50,533 bases of DNA from a bacterium (GTDB lineage: Bacteria > 4484-113). This document shows positions 35,763 to 44,529 of this stretch, in pieces. The translations under genes and the position numbers were made by a program. Every line of letters begins with the position of its first letter. The stretch's first letter is position 1. The stretch is from the NCBI GenBank assembly GCA_021163765.1, contig JAGGTK010000075.1:1-50533 (forward strand), given 5' to 3'. Below the pieces are notes generated by a model, which was given only the letters and a program-made list of their open reading frames with translations, did not search any database and was not told the origin of the DNA.

Positions 35763-37448
35763 CTAGTCGCCTCGGTAACGCCCCCAGACTTTTTCTGCCG
35801 CAGAAACCATCTCGCCTTCGGTTGCGCCTGACCTAACGCAGTCGAGGATACGTTCACAGATCAGCTTCTTCGTTTCGCACGCACGCGTTAGTTCGTCGAG
35901 AGCGCGCTGCCTTGCCTGCTCGGTGAAGTTGTCTCCTATGCTGCCGCGGCGCGCGAGGAATCCTTCCAGCCTTTCGCGCTGGGTGGCTTCTGCGGCCTCG
36001 TCGTGCGCTATCGGCTGCACCCGGTGCTCTTCGGCGGCGTATTTGTTCAGCCCTACAATCCCGCGTTCACCCCGGTCCACCTGCTTTTGCCACTCATATG
36101 CTTTCTGGTGAATCTCGCTTTGCGGGTACCCCTTCTCGATTGCCCGCCGCATACCGCCCATCTCGTCTATCCGCGCGATATACACTTCAGCTTCGGCTTC
36201 AATTCTGTCGGTTAGCTGCTCAATAAAATAGCTGCCGCCCAGAGGGTCAACAGTGTCGGCCACGCCGGATTCTTCAGCGAGAATCTGTTGCGTTCGCAGC
36301 GCGATGGTAACGCTTTCCTCGGTCGGCAGGTTCAGGGCTTCATCATAGCTATTGGTGTGGAGTGACTGGGTGCCACCGAGGACCGCGGCGAGGGCTTGCA
36401 GCGCAACGCGTACTATATTATTCAGCGGTTGCTGTGCCGTGAGCATGCTTCCCGCGGTCTGCGTATGGAAGCGAAGAAGCATGCTCCGCGGGTTTTCCGC
36501 GTGGAAGCGCTCCTTCACTATCCTGGCCCAGAGTCGCCGCGCCGCGCGGAACTTAGCGACTTCCTCCAGCAGGTTGCTGTGTGCGTTGAAGAAAAACGAG
36601 AGCCGGGAAGCGAAGCGGTCTATGTCCTGGCCCGAGCGCACCGCTTGCGTGCAGTATTCGATAGCGTTCGCGAGAGTGAATGCGACCTCCTGTACTGCGG
36701 TGCAGCCGGCCTCGCGGATGTGGTAGCCGGATACGCTTATCATATTCCATCGCGGCAGGTTCTCGCTGCAGAACCGGAATGTGTCCACCGTCAGCGCCAG
36801 GCTCGCCTCAGGCGGGAAGATGTACGTGCCCCGCGCGATGTATTCCTTAAGAATGTCGTTCTGGATTGTGCCCCCGATACGTTGCCAGTCGACTCCCTGC
36901 TCCTCCGCGACCACAAGGTAGAAGGCCAGGAGCATCGCCGCCGGCGCGTTAATGGTCATTGAAGTTGTGACCTCTCCCAGCGGGATGCCGTGGAAGAGCG
37001 TCCGCATATCCTCGATAGTGTCTATCGGCACGCCAACTCTGCCCACTTCTCCTTCTGCTAAAGGGTGGCTGCTGTCGTAGCCCATCTGTGTAGGAAGGTC
37101 AAAGGCGACCGAAAGGCCGGTCTGGCCGGATTCGAGCAGGTAGCGGTAGCGCTGATTGGTTTCCTCCGCTGTGCCGAATCCGGCATACTGGCGCATTGTC
37201 CAGAACCGTCCCCGGTACATTGTTGGTGTGACACCGCGTGTGAAAGGATATTCGCCGGGCAGCCCTAGGCGCTCGGCGTATTCCTTCATGCCTTCCCCGG
37301 ACAGGCTTAGGTCGTCGGGGACCGCGACGCGCTCGAAATCGTAGCCGCCGGTCGAGACGAACTCCTCAGCGCGCTCCGGCGCACGGTCCATAAAGGGACC
37401 GAGCGTTGCAGACTTCCAGCGTTCCAGCAGCTCGTTGACGCTTGTCAT
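35763..37448 (-). CDS. methylmalonyl-CoA mutase, large (catalytic) subunit
   Basis: A 561-residue acyl-CoA mutase catalytic subunit (TIM barrel). Motifs: FTRGVTPTMYRGRFWTMRQYAGF, SVAFDLPTQMGYDSS, then FSENL-type FRFCSENLPRWNMISVSGYHIREAG and GGTQSLHTNSYDEALNLPTEE. The length shows the form without the C-terminal B12-binding domain; that domain must be a separate small subunit, not in this window. The reaction is (R)-methylmalonyl-CoA to succinyl-CoA or, for relatives, isobutyryl/butyryl-CoA; substrate choice is not certain. Start supported by GAGGAG before the ATG; TATAAT at 37494-37499 is the likely -10. Confidence 0.93.
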   Translation of the reverse strand: MTSVNELLERWKSATLGPFMDRAPERAEEFVSTGGYDFERVAVPDDLSLSGEGMKEYAERLGLPGEYPFTRGVTPTMYRGRFWTMRQYAGFGTAEETNQRYRYLLESGQTGLSVAFDLPTQMGYDSSHPLAEGEVGRVGVPIDTIEDMRTLFHGIPLGEVTTSMTINAPAAMLLAFYLVVAEEQGVDWQRIGGTIQNDILKEYIARGTYIFPPEASLALTVDTFRFCSENLPRWNMISVSGYHIREAGCTAVQEVAFTLANAIEYCTQAVRSGQDIDRFASRLSFFFNAHSNLLEEVAKFRAARRLWARIVKERFHAENPRSMLLRFHTQTAGSMLTAQQPLNNIVRVALQALAAVLGGTQSLHTNSYDEALNLPTEESVTIALRTQQILAEESGVADTVDPLGGSYFIEQLTDRIEAEAEVYIARIDEMGGMRRAIEKGYPQSEIHQKAYEWQKQVDRGERGIVGLNKYAAEEHRVQPIAHDEAAEATQRERLEGFLARRGSIGDNFTEQARQRALDELTRACETKKLICERILDCVRSGATEGEMVSAAEKVWGRYRGD

Positions 37449-37493
37449 AGTCGCTCCTCGTTTGGGAACAAATATCTCCTCACCAAGTCTGAC

Positions 37494-37499
37494 ATTATA
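37494..37499 (-). promoter_or_regulatory. -10 of the mutase gene
   Basis: Minus strand TATAAT (GGCTATAATG), about 45 nt before the mutase ATG, leaving room for GAGGAG. Confidence 0.5.
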
Positions 37500-37512
37500 G
37501 CCGTATTTACTA

Positions 37513-37521
37513 TGGTAGAAT
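37513..37521 (+). promoter_or_regulatory. extended -10 of the 37538 gene
   Basis: TGGTAGAAT, 16 nt before the TTG start codon; divergent from the mutase promoter 14 bp away. Confidence 0.5.
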
Positions 37522-37537
37522 CTATCGGGAAGCTGTT

Positions 37538-37873
37538 TTGAAACAAAGGCGCATCAATCGCAATAACGTCCGCTTCAGCTTTGATGTGCAGGAGGACTTT
37601 GAATTCCTCCCGCAGGTGCCAGAGCAGTTCTTCGTGCGCGCGATGTGCTCTGAAGTGCCGCTGTACCTGACTGACCAGTTCCTATCGGAAATCAGCCAGA
37701 TAGGGCCGGACGAGCTGGTGGATAAAATAATCAACGACCTGCACAAGGATTCGAGCGATACCGACCCCACGCTGCGCTGGTTCTACCTTATGATGGACTT
37801 CCAGGACGATTTCCCCCGGCTGATGCAGTTGCTCGCCTCCCGCGATGAGCGGGGGACGAAAGTCGAGGACTGA
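37538..37873 (+). CDS. hypothetical protein with TTG start
   Basis: A 111-residue acidic soluble protein with no signal peptide or membrane helix. The N-terminus is basic (MKQRRINRNNVRFSF), the rest is rich in Asp, Glu and Phe (DVQEDFEFLPQVPEQFF, RWFYLMMDFQDDFPRLM). No known family or motif is recognised. TTG 37538 with GGGAAG upstream is the only sensible start. It is divergent from the mutase gene and convergent with the NifU-like gene. Confidence 0.65.
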   Translation: MKQRRINRNNVRFSFDVQEDFEFLPQVPEQFFVRAMCSEVPLYLTDQFLSEISQIGPDELVDKIINDLHKDSSDTDPTLRWFYLMMDFQDDFPRLMQLLASRDERGTKVED

Positions 37874-37920
37874 CCGCTGCGCCCGCGACAGCAAGGCTTA
37901 GACACGCGCTACCTGTTGAG

Positions 37921-38574
37921 CTAGCCTGCCCGGAGTGCGTATTCCTTAAGAAGCCGTCTCAGGACGAGTTCGGCGTCCGGCTTGCATTCGCCGCAGCCCG
38001 TAGAGATCTTTGTGCGAGCCTGGAGATCCTCAAAAGTTCGCACGTTGTGTTCTACAACGGCGTCTTCGATATCGTCTTCTGTTACCTCAAGGCAATGGCA
38101 GACAGTGCGGCCCCGTTCAGGCGGGATGCGCTCTTCCTGGCCCGTCTTGCTCAGATAATCCCGGAGAGCGGCCCGGAGCGCCTTGTCGCCGAGGACCGAG
38201 CAGTGGATTTTCTTTTCCGGTAGCCCGCCCAGCCGGTTGAGAATATCCTGAGGCCGGATTTTGAAAGCATCCTCAACAGTTATCCCATCGCCGTCCATAA
38301 CTATCTCCGAGAGCATTGAAGTGGAAGCGATGGCGCTTGCGCAACCAAACGTCTTCCAGCGGAAGTCCACTATGCGGTCGGTTTCCGGGTCAACCCGGAT
38401 GAAAACCTTCATCATATCTCCGCAGACCGGGCTTCCGACCAATCCAATGCCATCGGAGCTTTCGGCAACTTCGGTCTCGTCTCCGAAAAGTACGTTGCGT
38501 GGGTTGGTGAAGTGGTCTTTCACGATGTCGGTGTACAACCATCGCGTAAAGGCGTCTGTTTCGTTATTCTTCAT
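37921..38574 (-). CDS. NifU-like iron-sulfur scaffold with BFD-type domain
   Basis: A 217-residue protein. Residues about 15-140 are the IscU/NifU-N scaffold with three cluster cysteines in GSPVCGDMMKV, FGCASAIAS and KKIHCSVLGDKAL. Residues about 155-215 are a BFD-like 2Fe-2S domain (VCHCLEVTEDDIEDAV and STGCGECKPD), as in the middle of NifU. The C-terminal Nfu domain of full-length NifU is absent. It assembles and passes on Fe-S clusters, needed for complex I and the ferredoxin nearby. No cysteine desulfurase is in the window. Confidence 0.93.
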   Translation of the reverse strand: MKNNETDAFTRWLYTDIVKDHFTNPRNVLFGDETEVAESSDGIGLVGSPVCGDMMKVFIRVDPETDRIVDFRWKTFGCASAIASTSMLSEIVMDGDGITVEDAFKIRPQDILNRLGGLPEKKIHCSVLGDKALRAALRDYLSKTGQEERIPPERGRTVCHCLEVTEDDIEDAVVEHNVRTFEDLQARTKISTGCGECKPDAELVLRRLLKEYALRAG

Positions 38575-38713
38575 CAGTCTGCCCTTATGGGCGGATGTTC
38601 AGATACATTACCACAGTCTATGTTATATCGAAACCCTGGCGGTTAACGCAAGAAAGCGGAGCCGGAGATGAGGCGATCCTCGCAGCCCCGCTTTCCTTAG
38701 AGGCATACCAATA

Positions 38714-39109
38714 TTACTCCACGCCGTCCGGAGGACTGCCCGGAGCAGTGTAGGTTGCGACACTGGTCGCTCCTACATCGACATTAACAGCATACCAGTC
38801 TAAGCTTCCCGTGTCTAGGGTGTAAGGGCCAAAAGTTGCGATTCGCTCCCGAGGCGTTTCCGGGTTCAGGAGCAGCGTAATCGTGCATTTGCACGGATAG
38901 TCGCCTGACCCGGTCGGAAAGAGCACTCACCACGGAGCCGACATTGCTGGGTGTGGAGACTGCCGTGAAGGTGCCACCGCTGAATGTCGCCGTCAGCGTG
39001 ACGATGAACGAACCCGCCGTCACGTAAGTGTGCACGGGGTCATGTTCGTCGTTAGCCTCACCGTCGCCGAATTCCCACTGGTAGCTGACGCCTGTCGGGT
39101 CGTTGTCTG
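38714..39109 (-). pseudogene. broken PKD-domain gene fragment
   Basis: On the minus strand one frame encodes a clear PKD domain (YQWEFGDGEANDEHDPVHTYVTAGSF, split here as FGDG and HTYVTAG motifs) up to about 38930, then the reading moves to another frame that runs LFPTGSGDY through DGVE to a stop at 38714. There is no start codon or signal peptide at the 5' side, where the frame is broken near 39110. PKD domains occur in secreted surface proteins. It is a decayed gene. Confidence 0.7.
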
Positions 39110-39244
39110 TTCAGGCGCGGAAGCCGCGTAAACCTATCAGAAAACACCGCCTGGTTCAGAGCGATTGAGGACGCAGTCGGGCGTTGGGAATCCTTGACTA
39201 TCCTCTATGCAGCGTGTAATGTATCCATGCCTTTCGGGGGTATA

Positions 39245-41341
39245 ATGGGTAGCGACCGCTTCTCTCTCCTGGACGAAAATCTGCGCGAGTTCGGCATAAT
39301 CGTCCGCCAAAACCTGGGATTCCTCGTCGGATTCGCTATTGCGGCGGTGATTGTTGTTGTTCTAATAACTGCCGCTTTACCGCGTCAATGGCGGCTGGCA
39401 GCTACGATTCAAGTTAAAGGCGGGCAAGACTCCTCCATTCTCGCGATGTTTAGCGGCGTTGGCGGCTTTCAGCTGCCGTCACCGGCCACAGAAACCGAGA
39501 TGCAGCTTCTGCGGACTCGCCTGTTGCGTGAGAAGGCGATTAATGCGTGCGCGATGCAGATTGAGACGCGCAACCGTGCGTGGGACACGGTGCATGGGCG
39601 GCTTCTGCGTTTCTTCCGCGACAAGCTACCGCTGATCCCGGACGTTCCCCCAGAGTATCTCCTGCTGAGTCAGGCAGAAGTTGGAGCGGGCTGGGCGGAC
39701 AAGAAGCTTGTAGCGCGCGTGAGTGAGGGCGAAGGCCTGGAGATCTCTGTCCCCGGCGGAGATGAGCAGATGGTGCCCGTTGGCGGTCGTTTCAGCGTCG
39801 AGGGGCTTGCGTTCACTCTGGACGAGGTTCACGCTCCAGCGGGTCGCAGGTTTGATCTGATTGTCCGCTCTCAAAGCGAGACACTCCGGTTAATCTCGAA
39901 CCGCTCCAGCGTTTACGAGCTGGGAACGAGGTCAGGTGTGCTCGCTGTGGCGTTTTTCTGGGCGGACCCATACCGGGGTTCGGTGTACGTCAATTCGCTA
40001 ATAGAGGCATACCTCAAGAGCAACGAAGAGTATGACCGAACACTGGGAGAGTACCGCCTGGAGTATCTTGACAGAGAGATCGACCGGATTAGGAACGCGC
40101 TGCTTGCGTCTGAGAAGGAGCTTACGGAGTACAAGCAGCGAGAGTCGACCGTCGTGCTAACAGAGGAGAGCAAAGCGCTTATTCAAAGCTTCGCGGCCCG
40201 TAAGCTGGAGCAGGAGCAGGTCACGATGGACCTGGACGACTGCAATGACTTGCTCGCGCGGCTGGGAAAAGGGAGGACTGAGGACTTCATCCTGTATAGC
40301 GGCACTCTAAACCGGGACCCCGTTCAAACGGCTCTTGTGCAGCAACTTGCCGAACTCGTTTCGGAACGGGTTGGCCTCCTGGAGGAGATGACAGAAGTTC
40401 ATCCTGAAGTTGTGAGGAACACGGCGCTCATCGAGGAGGTCAAGTCCTCGATACTGGATAATCTTCGCAGCCGGAAGGAAACTCTGGAGACCAGACGTGC
40501 GTCTGCAGGTAAGCTGCTCGCGGAATACGAAGGACTGATGGCCGAGATTCCACAGAAGGAACGAGACCTGATGGTTCTCGCGCGTAACCAGAAGGCCAAC
40601 GAGAGCCTCTACTATTTCCTGGTTACGAAGCGCCAGGAGACGGCGGTTCTGGTGGAATCGCAGGCAACGAGTGTGCGCATGCTGGACGAAGCGATACCAC
40701 CGGACTTTCCCGCCCGCCCTTCTGTTAAGGTAAACGGCCTGCTGGCTTTCATCTTCGGGTTCGTCTTCGCTCTCGCGTATGTATCGCTGCGGGTGTACGG
40801 AAGCGGGCGGGTTCGCGGATTGCGGCACGCTCTCGCACTGGGGGCGGGAGGACACATCACACTGATCCCTCGTGACCAGAAGTCCCGGGGAGCCGCCATA
40901 GATGGGCTGGCAGCCGAAGTGCTGCGAGTTGTGCCTGCGGGAGGCAGCGCTGCCTGCGTGGACCTCACTGACGGCATGGGCGCGGAGCTTGTCCGTGAAC
41001 TGGTAGGCCGGCTGAAAGCGGCAGGCGCCGAAGCTCGTCTGGTGACTCCGTCTCAGGACAAAGTGCTCACCGGCGAAGGCGCAGCCTCATCGGATGAAAG
41101 GGTGGTCCTGCTTCTCGGCGACCTTGTAGCCCACCCGCTGCAAATTGCGGCAGCGAACGGCGTTGCGCTACGCATCGTTTTTGCCGCTGCCGGGCAAACG
41201 ACCACGCGGGAGCTCCGGGCTAACGCTGCCATACTCGCTGGGACGGGGGCTGCGTCCTTTGCGCTTGTGACAGGTGACCTGGAGACTGAGGACGCGTATA
41301 CTGCAATGACCCTCGACAAGGGGGTACGGATAAGTGGTTAA
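39245..41341 (+). CDS. Wzz/Wzc-like polysaccharide chain-length protein, kinase part degenerate
   Basis: A 698-residue inner-membrane protein of the Wzz/BY-kinase group. One membrane helix lies near the N-terminus (LVGFAIAAVIVVVLITAAL), a periplasmic region with long coiled coils follows (residues about 270-490, EIDRIRNALLASEKELTEYK), then a PxxP-type motif (PARPSVKVNG) and the second helix (LAFIFGFVFALAYVSL). The last 180 residues sit where a Wzc-type tyrosine kinase would be and keep the alternating beta-alpha pattern, but the Walker A is gone (VDLTDGMGAEL) and there is no Tyr cluster at the C-terminus. It controls capsule or exopolysaccharide length and export together with the next gene, which it overlaps by 8 nt. 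Start: ATG 39245 or ATG 39227. Confidence 0.85.
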   Translation: MGSDRFSLLDENLREFGIIVRQNLGFLVGFAIAAVIVVVLITAALPRQWRLAATIQVKGGQDSSILAMFSGVGGFQLPSPATETEMQLLRTRLLREKAINACAMQIETRNRAWDTVHGRLLRFFRDKLPLIPDVPPEYLLLSQAEVGAGWADKKLVARVSEGEGLEISVPGGDEQMVPVGGRFSVEGLAFTLDEVHAPAGRRFDLIVRSQSETLRLISNRSSVYELGTRSGVLAVAFFWADPYRGSVYVNSLIEAYLKSNEEYDRTLGEYRLEYLDREIDRIRNALLASEKELTEYKQRESTVVLTEESKALIQSFAARKLEQEQVTMDLDDCNDLLARLGKGRTEDFILYSGTLNRDPVQTALVQQLAELVSERVGLLEEMTEVHPEVVRNTALIEEVKSSILDNLRSRKETLETRRASAGKLLAEYEGLMAEIPQKERDLMVLARNQKANESLYYFLVTKRQETAVLVESQATSVRMLDEAIPPDFPARPSVKVNGLLAFIFGFVFALAYVSLRVYGSGRVRGLRHALALGAGGHITLIPRDQKSRGAAIDGLAAEVLRVVPAGGSAACVDLTDGMGAELVRELVGRLKAAGAEARLVTPSQDKVLTGEGAASSDERVVLLLGDLVAHPLQIAAANGVALRIVFAAAGQTTTRELRANAAILAGTGAASFALVTGDLETEDAYTAMTLDKGVRISG

Positions 41342-42764
41342 GAGAGTGCTGATTGCACTAGTAGCACTGGTTCTGCTTCTGGCGTTTGCTGCTGCATTAG
41401 CCTTCGCTCAAGACGCTGATGCAAGCGGTACGGGTGAAGGCGGCGAAGCCGCCAGGACTGATCTGGACAGGGAAACGACATCTGTGTCCGGGATCCCCGG
41501 CATTGAGGACTTCTTGCCCGCGTATCCCCTCTCAGTGGGTGATATGCTGACCATAAGGCTTTACACGCCGACTCAGCGTACCGTTCGCGCGACGATCGAT
41601 GGGAACGGGATGATTGTAGTCCCGCCAGTTGGCAGGATTGCGGTTCTGGGGCTGACGATTGAGGGAGCTTCGGTGCGGCTCGAAGAGGAGCTGTCACCCT
41701 ATTACAAGAGCGTTACAGTCACGGTTGACGTGTACCGGCTCTCTTCAGTCAAAGTGTTCGTGTTCGGTGCAACAACACGTGTTGGTGTATATGCCTTGCG
41801 GGGCGGCACGACGATAGTTGATTTTCTCCAGCAGTTGCAGCTATCTAGTTGGGGGGAGCACAGGCGAATCCATCACTACCGTCTTGCTTCGTTTTTTCTT
41901 GGACGTAAGGGGGAAAGTGGTGCGCGGGAGGGCAACTTCCTTCTGGGTGCAAAGGAGAGTAGTGCTGAAGATCCCGTGGTTCTCGATGAAGATGAGATTG
42001 TCCGGCTTGTCGGTGACGAGAGTGCGATTCTGGAGATTATGGAGTCCGGGTGTGCGCAGGTCACTCTTATTGACCCGACCGATTTCGTAGCGTTGGGGCA
42101 GCTGAAGAGCAAGAACTTCCTGCTGCGCGACGGCGATATCATTTACTTCCCCCGTCCTGAGAAAACAGTGTATGTCTACGGCAGCACCCGGCCGGGGAAC
42201 TACGAAGTGCTTCCAGGCGAAGGACTGCTCGAAGTCCTCTTTCGGGCGGGAGAAGTGATGCCAGAAAGAGACCTGGCGCATACGGTCATCGAAAGAACGG
42301 ACGAGGACGGCCAGCTTCTCTTCCAGATAGTGGAGCTGGACAAATATTACTACTCCGAGGAAGAGCCTTCGATGATCCCGCTCAACAACGGCGACCGTAT
42401 AAAGATATTCCCGCGAGAGTCCCACGTAACCGTGCTGGGAGCCGTAAACGAAGCAGGGCGGTTTGGCTACAATCCCGGTTCCGGAGTCCTGAATTACATC
42501 GCGCAGGCCGGGGGAAACATGCCAAATGCGAATATGGGCGGGATAATGGTTGTGCGCGGCAAATGGAGGCCGGGCGGGGCGTACGAAGTCGCAGCGTCGT
42601 TCACGGTGAACGCATACGACTACGCCAAGGGCAAGCTGACCGATATTCCACCCATTCTGCCCGGTGACGTGATCTACGTGCCGGAACGCGATGCACTTGC
42701 CAAGAGGGATATCGCCAGCATTATTACGAGCTTCACCATCAGCGCTCTGGCCCTGTTCAAGTAG
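41334..42764 (+). CDS. Wza-like polysaccharide export protein with SLBB domains
   Basis: A 476-residue exported protein: signal peptide (LIALVALVLLLAFAAALAFA), then a Poly_export domain (YPLSVGDMLTIRLYTPTQ, IDGNGMIVVPPVGRIAVLGLT) and at least two SLBB domains (VYVYGSTRPGNYEVLPGEGLLEVL and VTVLGAVNEAGRFGYNPGSG). It should form the outer-membrane channel for the polysaccharide whose length the upstream gene controls. It lacks a lipobox Cys, unlike E. coli Wza. A C-terminal amphipathic/hydrophobic stretch (IITSFTISALALF) may insert in the membrane. GTG start inside the end of the previous gene; no polymerase or transferase genes are near. Confidence 0.9.
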   Translation: MVKRVLIALVALVLLLAFAAALAFAQDADASGTGEGGEAARTDLDRETTSVSGIPGIEDFLPAYPLSVGDMLTIRLYTPTQRTVRATIDGNGMIVVPPVGRIAVLGLTIEGASVRLEEELSPYYKSVTVTVDVYRLSSVKVFVFGATTRVGVYALRGGTTIVDFLQQLQLSSWGEHRRIHHYRLASFFLGRKGESGAREGNFLLGAKESSAEDPVVLDEDEIVRLVGDESAILEIMESGCAQVTLIDPTDFVALGQLKSKNFLLRDGDIIYFPRPEKTVYVYGSTRPGNYEVLPGEGLLEVLFRAGEVMPERDLAHTVIERTDEDGQLLFQIVELDKYYYSEEEPSMIPLNNGDRIKIFPRESHVTVLGAVNEAGRFGYNPGSGVLNYIAQAGGNMPNANMGGIMVVRGKWRPGGAYEVAASFTVNAYDYAKGKLTDIPPILPGDVIYVPERDALAKRDIASIITSFTISALALFK

Positions 42765-42900
42765 CCAAGGCTTGGGCGCGGCAAGCGCACAGGGAATACC
42801 TTGCCGAAGTTGCGGATTCGCGTTATGCTTTGAGTGGGCTAACTTGCTAACCCTCCTAACCTAGGCGAGCGGCGGCATTGCTCCTGTAGCCGCCGCATAC

Positions 42901-42930
42901 GGGGACCGTTTGCGGTCCCCTCTTTATCTC
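42901..42930 (+). terminator. rho-independent terminator after the export genes
   Basis: GGGGACCG-TTTG-CGGTCCCC followed by TCTTTATCTC. A second hairpin (GGCGGC...GCCGCC, about 42871-42896) lies just upstream. Confidence 0.85.
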
Positions 42931-42944
42931 TCAGGCCGGGATAA

Positions 42945-42953
42945 TGCTAGAAT
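42945..42953 (+). promoter_or_regulatory. extended -10 of the 42980 gene
   Basis: TGCTAGAAT, followed by a leader of about 20 nt with AGGAGG at 42965-42970. Confidence 0.65.
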
Positions 42954-42979
42954 AGGACACGATCAGGAGGTCTCGCGCA

Positions 42980-43612
42980 ATGAAGCAACGATTTGCTGAA
43001 ACAGTATCACTTCTAATGCTAATGCTGCTGGGCGTCTGCCTGCTGGCTGCGAGTGCAGGCGCGGTGGACGAAGCGGATGAGGAAGAAGCCAGGCTGGCGC
43101 CGCACTTCACCCGCATAGGCGTATACGAATTCGACAATATCACCAAGCGCAGGAACGCCGGCAAGGAGTTTTCGCGGATTCTCTGCGACCGCCTGGCTGC
43201 GAAGTTCGGCGATGTGGAATTTGTATACATCACGCCTGATGAGAGCGGGTATCCCGAAGGGCCGGTGCTGCTCAAGCACGCCCAGCGCATCGGCGAGAAA
43301 TACGGGGTGGAAGCCATCATTGACGGGACGTTCCTGGGCTACAAGGTGACCGGCGGCATCTGGCCGAGCCGCGCGACCCCCAGCCCCGAAGTCATGGTGC
43401 AACTCAAAATGAGGGTAGTGGAGACCGCGGAAGGCACCGTTTTCGCGTACTACTCGCACATCCCGAAGAAGCCCAGGGTCTACCCGTCGCGCATCCGCAC
43501 CGAAAAGCAGCTCTGGAACTACGCCATTCGTGACGTAATCGACGAGGAGGCGAAGCGGATGGACGAGGACGGCCTGTTCTTTGAGGAGAAGGAAGAGGGA
43601 GAGGAAGACTAG
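42980..43612 (+). CDS. exported hypothetical protein, possibly CsgG/LpoB-like fold
   Basis: A 210-residue exported protein: signal peptide LLMLMLLGVCLLAASAGA, then an acidic linker. The mature part starts a beta-strand with IGVYEFDNIT, continues with a helix ending ILCDRLAAKFGD, then the strand VEFVYITPDE and a GEKYGVEAIIDGTFLGY block, and later VMVQLKMRVVETAEGTVFAYY. This order resembles the nucleotide-like alpha/beta fold of CsgG, LpoB and related periplasmic proteins; I am not certain. The C-terminal tail is acidic. It shares a promoter with tmk, 8 bp downstream. Confidence 0.7.
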   Translation: MKQRFAETVSLLMLMLLGVCLLAASAGAVDEADEEEARLAPHFTRIGVYEFDNITKRRNAGKEFSRILCDRLAAKFGDVEFVYITPDESGYPEGPVLLKHAQRIGEKYGVEAIIDGTFLGYKVTGGIWPSRATPSPEVMVQLKMRVVETAEGTVFAYYSHIPKKPRVYPSRIRTEKQLWNYAIRDVIDEEAKRMDEDGLFFEEKEEGEED

Positions 43613-43620
43613 GACGTCCG

Positions 43621-44286
43621 ATGGCGCAGCGCGGCGTACTTCTCAGCTTCGAAGGTGGGGAGGGCAGTGGCAAGACCACGCAGGCCCGCCGCCTTGCTGA
43701 ACACCTGAAAGGACTCGGCTACGCGGTTACGCTGACGCGCGAGCCGGGCGGCACGCCACTTGGCGAACGAATACGCGAAGTGCTGCTGGGCAGGAATGAT
43801 GAACTCAGCCCGCTTGAGGAGTTTCTTCTGTTCTCAACCGCGCGCGCGCAACTAGTGCGCACCGTTATCCGACCCGCGCTGGAAGCGGCAAGCGTAGTCG
43901 TCGTTGACCGTTACTACCATTCAAGCTACGCCTACCAGGGCGGTGGCGGCGCGCTGTCAATGGACTACCTGCGCTCGGTGACTGCGGGCGTTGTGGGCGA
44001 CTGCGTCCCGGAGCTAGTGTTGCTGCTGGACATTGAGCCGGACACCGGGCTGTCGCGGTGCTCACGCGCCGGAGCGAAAGACGGCACGGCGTCTGACCGT
44101 TTTGAAGGCAGGGGTGTGGAGTTCCATAAGCGAGTGCGTGAAGCGTTTCTTTCCTGCGCGCAGGCGGAGCCGGAAAGGTTCGTGGTCGTTGACGCTTCTG
44201 ACGGTATCGAAGACGTGTTTGCCCGCGTGCGCGACGCGGCGTTAGAAGTGCTGAGAGCCAGGGGATTGCAGCCTTTGGCTAAGTGA
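43621..44286 (+). CDS. tmk: thymidylate kinase
   Basis: A 221-residue cytoplasmic enzyme that phosphorylates dTMP to dTDP. Motifs: SFEGGEGSGKTTQ (P-loop), TREPGGTPLGE with the dTMP-binding Arg, VVVDRYYHSSYAYQG (DRY/H motif) and a lid region DRFEGRGVEFHKRVREAF. Length is usual. It closes the dUMP-to-dTTP route to which the dCMP deaminase fusion also belongs, although that gene is 35 kb away. ATG start 8 nt after the previous stop. Confidence 0.95.
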   Translation: MAQRGVLLSFEGGEGSGKTTQARRLAEHLKGLGYAVTLTREPGGTPLGERIREVLLGRNDELSPLEEFLLFSTARAQLVRTVIRPALEAASVVVVDRYYHSSYAYQGGGGALSMDYLRSVTAGVVGDCVPELVLLLDIEPDTGLSRCSRAGAKDGTASDRFEGRGVEFHKRVREAFLSCAQAEPERFVVVDASDGIEDVFARVRDAALEVLRARGLQPLAK

Positions 44287-44331
44287 GTTGCGACCGGCGC
44301 CTGCTCCGTGGCATTTAGGTATAATAGCGGC

Positions 44332-44421
44332 GGAGAGGTGGCCGAGTGGTTGAAGGCGGCAGTCTCGAAAACTGTTATGCGGGTTTCCCCCGCATCGGGG
44401 GTTCGAATCCCCCCCTCTCCG
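44332..44421 (+). tRNA. tRNA-Ser (CGA)
   Basis: A 90-nt class II tRNA: acceptor GGAGAGG/CCTCTCC, anticodon stem-loop CAGT-CTCGAAA-ACTG (anticodon CGA), long variable arm (TGCGGGTTTCCCCCGCA) and T-arm GGTTCGAATCC. TATAAT at 44320-44325 is its -10. CCA is not encoded. Confidence 0.95.
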
Positions 44422-44458
44422 TGGGAGTTGATGCTAAAAACCTTACGAGAGCAATTCA

Positions 44459-44466
44459 GGGGGGGG
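44459..44466 (+). repeat. G8 homopolymer upstream of darT
   Basis: Eight consecutive G in the 108 bp between tRNA-Ser and the darT start. It is non-coding here; the third long G run in the window after 9511 and 17864. Confidence 0.7.
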
Positions 44467-44529
44467 AAGAATAGACGATGGAGAAGCTATCAAGCATTCT
44501 TGTCATAGTTCCATGTGGCGGGAACGAAG

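Noticed and set aside
41841..41850. G6 run in the polysaccharide export gene as another contingency tract
   Set aside because: Only six G, the reading frame is intact through it and it is far from the signal peptide.
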